This document shows positions 1-4,674 of a stretch of DNA of 7,173 nt, piece by piece. Every line of letters begins with the position of its first letter. Position 1 is the stretch's first letter. Both the position numbers and the translations under genes were made by a program. The notes under the pieces were generated by a model. It saw only the letters and a program-made list of their open reading frames with translations, searched no databases and was not told the origin of the DNA. Source of the DNA: Candidatus Parcubacteria bacterium (lineage in GTDB: Bacteria > Patescibacteriota > Patescibacteriia > JAACEG01); NCBI GenBank assembly GCA_023142625.1, contig JAGLJD010000128.1:1-7173 (forward strand), in the 5' to 3' direction.

Positions 1-2329
1 TAACATTTGTAAAATTGACCGTCCTCCCAAGTCCGTCTGTGAGACGCCCGTCATCCATTAACTGTAAAAATGCGTTTAAAATATCTGGATGAGCTTTTTC
101 AATTTCATCAAGCAAAAGCAGAGTAAAAGGATTTTTACGGACAGCTTCGGTTAAATATCCGCCTGTTCCGCCGCCGCCTTTTTCAGGAGGCGATCCTATC
201 AACTTATTAATGCTTCCTGCTTCCTGATATTCGCTCATATCAAGACGAACCATATTATCTTCAGCACCAAAATAGACCTCGGCGACTGTTTTTGCTAATT
301 CTGTCTTGCCGACTCCGGTCGGACCTAAAAAAAGAAAGTTCGCGATCGGACGATTAATATCGCGCAATTCAGCCCTTGCTCTTCTTAGCGCTGCGGAAAC
401 CATTTTAACAGCTTCTTCTTGTCCGACAATTCGCAAATGTATCTCTTGCTCTAATTTTAACAGCTTTTCTCCCTCTTTTTCAGTAATTTTAGTTAAAGGA
501 ATTTTAACTTTCTGTGAAATCAGCTCCGCGACATCTTCCGCTAAAACAACGGCTTTATACCCTTTCTTTTTCCTTATAAAAACCGCCGCCTGTTCAATAA
601 TTTTAATCGCCTTTTCTGGCAAAAAACGGTCGTGAATATACCTGTCTGACAGTTTCACGGCTTGCTCAATCGCTCCGTAAGAAAAATAAACTCTGTTTTG
701 ATATTCAATTCTTCCTGTTTTCGCTTCTAAAATTTGAATCGCCTGATTTAATTCTGGTTCGCTAATATTAATTTTTTGCATCACATTTCCCAATGCTGTA
801 TTTTCTATATAGCGCGAATAATCAATGCTGCTCGCTGTGGCAAAACAAAAAAAACTGCCTTTGGACATTTCCGCCACTAAAACTTCTGAAAGATCTAAAC
901 TCTCTTCTGACCCTGAAGTTATTCCTGACATATCCTGAATATCTTGAACAAAAAGGATGATGTTTCCGGAGCGGCGTATTTCGTCAATAATTTTCATCAA
1001 TCGCCCTTGGGCTTCTGCCGGACGAGCGCCGCTCACAAGCCGAGCTACGCTCAAACTAACCAACCGCTTGTCCTGAATTATTTCAGGAACATCTTCCGCA
1101 GCCATTAAGCGGGCTATTCCTTCAATAATATTCATCTTTCCAACTCCTGGATTTCCTGTTAAAATAACGCTCTGCCTGCTAGCTTCCATAGCGCGAAAAA
1201 TATCCTCAATCTCATGATCTCGCCCGACGCACGGCTCTAAATAGCCAAATTTCGCAAGAAGCGTCAAATCTTGCGAAAAATGGTCAAGCGTAGGAGTCGC
1301 AGCCGCTGTCATCGCCCTATCTAATCCTCCTTTTGGCTTAAAAATAGCGCTTTTTCTAAACTGTCGGCTCTGATTAACTAATAAATCATTTACTCTTATC
1401 CATTCAACCACATTTCTTATTTTGTTTAGATCAATTTTTAAATCGTATAAAATTTCTCTGGCAATATTATCCTGCTTGACTATAGCTAACAGCAGATCGT
1501 CAACATCTGTCTGCGGCTTCCGCGCTTTATGCGCTTCATAATAAGCGTTAAATAAATTTTGCTTGCATTTAACGGACAAATCCAAACTTTTATTATTATC
1601 CTCCATTGAATCAAAGCGATTAAAAAGCCGATTTACTTTTTTCGCGACTTCTTCAATTTTAACTCCCAGCCGCGCTAAAAGCAGATTGATTTTCGGGCAA
1701 AACAGCAGGGCGGCCAAAATATGCAGCGGCATAACCTGATTATGATTAAACTTATCTGCCAGACGCCACGCCTCTTCTATTGCTTTAATGCTTTCAATAT
1801 TAAAAGATTTAGAAATATCAGTTTTAGATTTTTTAGGCAGATTAGCAATCTCTTCCCATGGATTTTCAGATAAAAAAACTTCTACGGCTTTGTTAAATTT
1901 TCTTTTCTTGACTTTTTCAGTCAAGGTTGATTCTTTGTCTATGCGATAAAACAGATACATTATCGCTATGGCGCTCATCCAAAAAAGCGCCATCTGCCAA
2001 TTCTGCTCCAGCCAAAATTGTTCGGTGATAATATTTTCAACTCCCTGATTATAAATATAAAAAATAAGGCTTGACACTCCCGCTAAACTAAAAACAAACA
2101 GAACTCCGTTGATAATCGCGCGAACTATCTTTTCCATTCTATTTTCAAAAATGCTCACGGCGTTAATTTTTCGCCCCCAATAGAATAGCGTATTATTAAA
2201 CCAAAAAACAACGCCAAGCCCTTTGCATGCCGCGCAAATTTTATTATCAACTTTTCCGCTCCCTCCGCAATTGCCGCATTTTACAACCTGAAACTCTTGT
2301 TTTTTTTCTTTTTTATTTTGCTCTGCCAT
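1..2329 (-). CDS. Membrane-anchored Clp/Hsp100-like AAA+ ATPase with zinc motif, degenerate first ring (3' end outside window)
   Basis: 776 codons are visible; the frame runs off the left edge inside the second AAA+ domain. Domain order: residues 18-35 hold two CxxCxGxG motifs (C18/C21, C32/C35), as in the DnaJ zinc region; two membrane segments at about 71-94 and 111-129; a double Clp N repeat at about 172-312; AAA-1 at about 365-585; AAA-2 from about 633. AAA-2 has intact Walker A (GPTGVGKT, 669-676), Walker B (LLLLDE, 737-742) and the GRLTDG segment, which places it firmly in the ClpA/B/C/V family. AAA-1 is degenerate: Walker A ends K398-M399 instead of K-T/S, Walker B is Q462-D463 instead of D-E, and the usual arginine pair is N515-V516. 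No middle coiled-coil domain lies between the rings, unlike ClpB. The start at 2329 is chosen because the zinc motif follows directly; no Shine-Dalgarno precedes it. The ClpP-docking loop would be outside the window, so protease partnership cannot be judged. Family certain; function inferred only as an ATP-driven machine at the membrane. Confidence 0.93.
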   Translation of the reverse strand, partial: MAEQNKKEKKQEFQVVKCGNCGGSGKVDNKICAACKGLGVVFWFNNTLFYWGRKINAVSIFENRMEKIVRAIINGVLFVFSLAGVSSLIFYIYNQGVENIITEQFWLEQNWQMALFWMSAIAIMYLFYRIDKESTLTEKVKKRKFNKAVEVFLSENPWEEIANLPKKSKTDISKSFNIESIKAIEEAWRLADKFNHNQVMPLHILAALLFCPKINLLLARLGVKIEEVAKKVNRLFNRFDSMEDNNKSLDLSVKCKQNLFNAYYEAHKARKPQTDVDDLLLAIVKQDNIAREILYDLKIDLNKIRNVVEWIRVNDLLVNQSRQFRKSAIFKPKGGLDRAMTAAATPTLDHFSQDLTLLAKFGYLEPCVGRDHEIEDIFRAMEASRQSVILTGNPGVGKMNIIEGIARLMAAEDVPEIIQDKRLVSLSVARLVSGARPAEAQGRLMKIIDEIRRSGNIILFVQDIQDMSGITSGSEESLDLSEVLVAEMSKGSFFCFATASSIDYSRYIENTALGNVMQKINISEPELNQAIQILEAKTGRIEYQNRVYFSYGAIEQAVKLSDRYIHDRFLPEKAIKIIEQAAVFIRKKKGYKAVVLAEDVAELISQKVKIPLTKITEKEGEKLLKLEQEIHLRIVGQEEAVKMVSAALRRARAELRDINRPIANFLFLGPTGVGKTELAKTVAEVYFGAEDNMVRLDMSEYQEAGSINKLIGSPPEKGGGGTGGYLTEAVRKNPFTLLLLDEIEKAHPDILNAFLQLMDDGRLTDGLGRTVNFTNV

Positions 2330-2336
2330 TAGTGTA

Positions 2337-2350
2337 AAATAAATTTATTT
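2337..2350. repeat. Perfect 14-bp AT palindrome in the Clp-gene leader
   Basis: AAATAAATTTATTT is its own reverse complement. It lies between the predicted minus-strand start of transcription and the ATG at 2329, where a ribosome binding site would normally be. It could be a repressor site or a weak leader structure, but AT-rich palindromes also arise by chance in this base composition. Confidence 0.4.
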
Positions 2351-2357
2351 ACTTTAC

Positions 2358-2386
2358 AGTATAGCAAAAAAAGTCAAAGAACGCAA
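2358..2386 (-). promoter_or_regulatory. Candidate sigma70-type promoter for the Clp-like gene
   Basis: Read on the minus strand, TATACT (2363-2358) matches the -10 consensus at five of six bases. It is preceded by TG plus one base, giving an extended -10. TTGCGT (2386-2381) lies 17 bases upstream as a weak -35. Transcription would begin near 2350, leaving a leader of about 20 bases with no Shine-Dalgarno before the ATG at 2329. The assignment rests on consensus matching only. Confidence 0.55.
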
Positions 2387-2404
2387 TTTTTTCAAATCTG
2401 CTCC

Positions 2405-2432
2405 TTGAAATATTTTTAAACCGTGTTAAGAT
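2405..2432 (+). promoter_or_regulatory. Candidate promoter for the exported-protein operon
   Basis: TTGAAA (2405-2410, five of six -35 matches) is followed after 16 bases by TAAGAT (2427-2432, four of six). The TG at 2424-2425 gives an extended -10 form. An overlapping alternative -10 is GATAAT at 2430-2435 with a 19-base spacer. A consensus TTGACA at 2446-2451 has no good -10 at the right distance. This would give a leader of roughly 115-120 bases before the ATG at 2558. Confidence 0.4.
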
Positions 2433-2440
2433 AATTTATC
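2430..2440. promoter_or_regulatory. Small palindrome at the putative -10/start site
   Basis: GATAA-T-TTATC is a perfect 5+1+5 inverted repeat. It overlaps the candidate plus-strand -10 and the expected transcription start, a usual position for an operator. It is short and AT-rich, so chance occurrence is possible. Confidence 0.25.
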
Positions 2441-2471
2441 GCACATTGACAACTGGATATTTAACAAAATT

Positions 2472-2484
2472 GAAAGGAGGTGAT
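2472..2484 (+). promoter_or_regulatory. Perfect 13-nt anti-16S (extended Shine-Dalgarno) sequence in the leader
   Basis: GAAAGGAGGTGAT is the exact complement of the conserved bacterial 16S rRNA 3' tail. The GGAGG core (2476-2480) ends only 2 bases before an ATG at 2483, too close for normal initiation, and no other ATG, GTG or TTG follows at 5-9 bases. The ATG at 2483 is in frame with the exported protein beginning at 2558, which has its own AAAGGA site. The element may be a ribosome standby or loading site, or may serve the longer in-frame start. Confidence 0.5.
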
Positions 2485-2557
2485 GCTGAAAAAAACGGCT
2501 AAGGTATCGGAATTTTTTTTAATTTTTCAAAAAAACTTTTTTATGAAAGGAAAAACC

Positions 2558-2929
2558 ATGAAAAAAAATCTTTTTGCTCTTATTGTCGCAATTTTTGCCG
2601 CGTTATTTATCGCGGCGCCATCGTTTGCAGACGGACTTTTTCACTGTCCGTCCCCTTTTCAGCCATCCTCGTCATTTGAGGGCGGAGGGATTTTTGAAAC
2701 CGGATCATTTTTTAACAAGGATAATTTCGGCACCTATGCCAACGGTATCGGCAATTATATGTTTGAAGGAGTGTCTGGACGCGGATCTGGCTCGACTGGC
2801 GGGAATACAAACACTAATGTTTCCTTTTCCGCTGGTTTCAGTAACTTGGACTTAGATATAAGTTCAGGCGGAGAGATTTGGTCTAACTCTTCAGTTAGAC
2901 TACCAAAAATCAGACCGCCGAGACCTTAA
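2558..2929 (+). CDS. Small exported Gly/Ser/Asn-rich protein, family not recognised
   Basis: A 123-residue protein with a textbook signal peptide: MKKN, then a hydrophobic core at residues 5-20, then a Ser-Phe-Ala cleavage site with Asp25 as first mature residue. The mature part of about 99 residues is rich in Gly, Ser, Phe and Asn, has one Cys (C30), and ends in a basic, proline-rich tail (RPPRP). There is no transmembrane segment after the signal and no domain I recognise. The start at 2558 is preferred because AAAGGA (2546-2551) lies 6 bases upstream and the signal peptide begins there. In-frame starts at 2480, 2483 and 2543 would add 26, 25 or 5 residues. It is the first gene of a run of three exported proteins. 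A structural or surface role would suit its composition, but that is inference. Confidence 0.8.
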   Translation: MKKNLFALIVAIFAALFIAAPSFADGLFHCPSPFQPSSSFEGGGIFETGSFFNKDNFGTYANGIGNYMFEGVSGRGSGSTGGNTNTNVSFSAGFSNLDLDISSGGEIWSNSSVRLPKIRPPRP

Positions 2930-2940
2930 TATAAACCGCA

Positions 2941-2972
2941 TAGCGTACGCTTCTAAAAAGGGGCGTACGCTA
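2941..2972. repeat. Perfect 10-bp inverted repeat made of two GCGTACGC palindromes
   Basis: TAGCGTACGC (2941-2950) and GCGTACGCTA (2963-2972) are exact reverse complements around a 12-base loop. Each arm also contains the 8-bp palindrome GCGTACGC (2943-2950 and 2963-2970), so the two palindromes recur exactly 20 bp apart. The element starts 12 bases after the stop of the 123-aa gene and ends 12 bases before the AAAGGAG of the next gene. There is no T-run after it, so it is not a standard terminator. It could be a processing or stability hairpin in the mRNA, or a paired protein-binding site. Confidence 0.8.
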
Positions 2973-2996
2973 GAAAACCTTTTGAAAGGAGTTAAA

Positions 2997-3779
2997 ATGA
3001 AAACTAAATTTTTGATTGGTATTATCGGTTGCCTGCTATTCGTTAGTCCTGCAAAAGCTGGCGATATATCGGCTGGAGCGCAAGCTATCACTAAATCTTC
3101 GGCTGGGCTAAATCTCAGCCAAATTTTTGAAGGAAGCGAGCCACAACAAAGACAACTTCCGTTCAACCCTAGTTTAATGCTTTTTCAAGCAGACCAGCAA
3201 CACTTTGAAAAAGCGACTCTGCCATACAATTTTAATTCATTTCAAGAAATGGTTAGACATAAACCCTTTTGGACTAGGACGGAATTGGAGACAATAATAT
3301 ATGGACAGAAATTTGCCCAAGTAAAGGTTGATAATTATTTCAACCAAATCGTTGATGAATCTGAACAAAGCGAGGATGATGTAATCCAAATCTTAATACA
3401 AGAAAATAAACCGTTCAATAAAATAGTGATTGAGATAGGCGCTATTAGCGTCTTAGGAAAAGGTTATTTTGACCACTCGCGAGCTGTTGGCGCAATGGCG
3501 GCGATAGAGGCTCTAAATATGGGCGGAAAAACTCTAATCGTTTCTGGAGAAGGCGCTAATAGGCGAATGGAGAGTGGCGGATTCAACTTAGGAGTATTAA
3601 GTTTCTTGTCCGCTATAAGCGGAGGGACGCAAGAACTCGGTGGCGGAGGTTCCGGCAGTATTAGCGGCGGAAAAGGGAATTCCGAATATGTTCATCTTCC
3701 CTACGGACACTTTAAGGTCATAATTCATTTTAATAAAAATGAATATAAAAAAATCATAAACGAAATCGCTAACGAATAA
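2997..3779 (+). CDS. Exported protein of unknown family with Gly-rich segment
   Basis: A 260-residue protein. Residues 1-21 form a signal peptide (MKTK, hydrophobic core 5-17, cleavage after Ala-Lys-Ala21). The mature protein has an N-terminal half with several aromatic residues (about 55-115) and a likely helical acidic stretch (about 110-135). A more hydrophobic segment follows (about 142-208) that looks alternately strand and helix, with strands such as IVIEIGAI and TLIVSGEG. A Gly/Ser-rich stretch (209-227) precedes a closing strand-helix region (239-258). I recognise no family or catalytic motif. The ATG at 2997 is chosen for its AAAGGAG (2985-2991) 5 bases upstream; the in-frame TTG at 2982 would lie ahead of that site. 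Cys12 in IIGC loosely resembles a lipobox, but only seven hydrophobic residues precede it and more follow, so ordinary signal cleavage is likelier. The next gene starts 12 bases downstream, strongly indicating cotranscription. Confidence 0.82.
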   Translation: MKTKFLIGIIGCLLFVSPAKAGDISAGAQAITKSSAGLNLSQIFEGSEPQQRQLPFNPSLMLFQADQQHFEKATLPYNFNSFQEMVRHKPFWTRTELETIIYGQKFAQVKVDNYFNQIVDESEQSEDDVIQILIQENKPFNKIVIEIGAISVLGKGYFDHSRAVGAMAAIEALNMGGKTLIVSGEGANRRMESGGFNLGVLSFLSAISGGTQELGGGGSGSISGGKGNSEYVHLPYGHFKVIIHFNKNEYKKIINEIANE

Positions 3780-3791
3780 AGGAGAAAAATC

Positions 3792-4601
3792 ATGCAAAAA
3801 TTTGTTTTAAAAATATTTATAGTTATTAGTATTTGTATACTTGGTAGCGCTTGCGCTATTAAGCAGTTGCCGACATCGACGACTCAAACTGATATTTACA
3901 AAACCGCTGTGGCAAAACACTTAGCGGAAAAGGAAGCAGCCAAAAGCGCGCTGGAATATATCCAACCTGAACCAAAAAACGAACTTCCTGCGCAAAACAG
4001 TGAGCTGGAACAAAAAATGGACGCGATGATCGCGGGATTAAATGATTTGACTTCAGTAATTCGTGAAGAAAAAACTTCTCCAGCACCCACTCCTGCCCCA
4101 ACCGAAAAATCAGTTACCACCCAGACACCTGCTCTAAAAATTCAGATTAAAAAATCTGAAGTTAGTAAATCTGAATTTAATCGGCTCAAAAAAAGAGTTG
4201 ATGAACTCGGAAAAACTGCGGTTATTCACGGTATAAAACTAAAAGAGGAAAATAATAAATATCAAATTTTCCGCATCGGCCCTTTCGCCGAAGGTAGTTT
4301 TTCCCTGAAACATAACAATATAGAAGAGCAAGTTGACGATCTGACACTGATCGTTGACAAAATAAACAATCTTAAACATTTAAGGATCATCGGTTATACA
4401 AATACTGATGGTCATAAGGATAATTTGTTATTATCAGGTCAAAGAGCGCAATCGGTTCTAAATCGTTTAGTGCTTCATAGACCAAACGATCTTGAGGGAA
4501 TTGAGCCCGAAAAAGGAGGAGAAACTCGAAAATTCGGCGTAGCGGAAGAGAACCGCTGTGTCATCGTTGTTTGCGAAAAAAATACATTTCCCGATCCATA
4601 A
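3792..4601 (+). CDS. Lipoprotein with C-terminal OmpA-like (peptidoglycan-binding type) domain
   Basis: A 269-residue protein. A lipoprotein signal (hydrophobic core 5-17) ends in LGSAC with Cys21 as the lipidation site. Then come a Lys/Glu/Ala-rich helical region (about 35-95), a Pro/Thr-rich linker (about 96-113), a second short helical region (about 122-140), and an OmpA-like domain from about 160 to 262. Domain signatures are IIGYTNTDG (199-207), NLLLSGQRA (211-219) and NRCVIVV (254-260), matching the usual GHTD, NxxLSxxRA and NRRVEI blocks. The peptidoglycan-contacting Arg is kept (R218), but the Asp of GHTD is Asn (N204) and its His is Tyr (Y202). Known family role: noncovalent binding to peptidoglycan stem peptides, tethering envelope structures. 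AAAGGAG (3778-3784), overlapping the previous stop codon, sits 7 bases before the ATG. It is the last gene of the run, followed by a terminator. The family call is firm; peptidoglycan binding by this copy is uncertain because of N204. Confidence 0.88.
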   Translation: MQKFVLKIFIVISICILGSACAIKQLPTSTTQTDIYKTAVAKHLAEKEAAKSALEYIQPEPKNELPAQNSELEQKMDAMIAGLNDLTSVIREEKTSPAPTPAPTEKSVTTQTPALKIQIKKSEVSKSEFNRLKKRVDELGKTAVIHGIKLKEENNKYQIFRIGPFAEGSFSLKHNNIEEQVDDLTLIVDKINNLKHLRIIGYTNTDGHKDNLLLSGQRAQSVLNRLVLHRPNDLEGIEPEKGGETRKFGVAEENRCVIVVCEKNTFPDP

Positions 4602-4624
4602 GGGATTGGTAATTTCGCAAACAA
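4567..4624 (+). repeat. Nested hairpin spanning the end of the lipoprotein gene
   Basis: TTGTTTGCGAAA (4567-4578) and TTTCGCAAACAA (4613-4624) are a perfect 12-bp inverted repeat that encloses the stop codon. Inside it, CCGATCC (4591-4597) can pair with GGATTGG (4603-4609), with one G-T pair. The outer stem shares its last two bases with the foot of the terminator stem that follows. It could protect the mRNA 3' end or modulate termination. Confidence 0.6.
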
Positions 4625-4664
4625 AAATCCCTGAGTAGCGGTGCATACTGCTCAGGGATTTTTT
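4623..4664. terminator. Bidirectional intrinsic terminator between convergent genes
   Basis: Bases 4623-4638 pair with 4648-4663 to form a 16-bp stem (one G-T pair) with a 9-base loop. The GC-rich centre is TCCCTGAG against CTCAGGGA. A T-run (4659-4664) with more T-rich sequence beyond ends the plus-strand operon. On the minus strand the complementary A-run (4623-4627) supplies the T-run, and the stem begins 11 bases after the stop of the large convergent gene. It therefore serves both units. Confidence 0.9.
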
Positions 4665-4674
4665 ATTTGATTTT

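Noticed and set aside
306..635. A 109-codon open frame on the plus strand.
   Set aside because: It lies wholly antisense to the well-supported AAA+ domains and has low-complexity Ser/Phe/Ile-rich sequence typical of a reverse-strand shadow.
2446..2451. Consensus -35 box TTGACA.
   Set aside because: No acceptable -10 lies 15-19 bases downstream; that stretch reads AATTGAAAGG and runs into the Shine-Dalgarno-like element.
2574..2855. A 93-codon plus-strand frame overlapping the small exported protein gene.
   Set aside because: It is out of frame inside a gene with a clear signal peptide and ribosome binding site, and has no start context of its own.
2941..2972. Intrinsic terminator between the first two exported-protein genes.
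   Set aside because: The stem is good but is followed by TAGAAAACC rather than a T-run, and the next gene lacks an obvious promoter.
2900..3166. An 88-codon minus-strand frame across the inverted repeat.
   Set aside because: It overlaps the end of one exported-protein gene and the signal peptide of the next, and shows no ribosome binding site or domain.
1..4601. Type VI secretion locus, since a Clp ATPase (ClpV-like) sits near an OmpA-domain lipoprotein.
   Set aside because: No sheath, tube, baseplate or membrane-complex genes are present, the ATPase has membrane anchors and degenerate pores unlike ClpV, and the lipoprotein has no other type VI feature.
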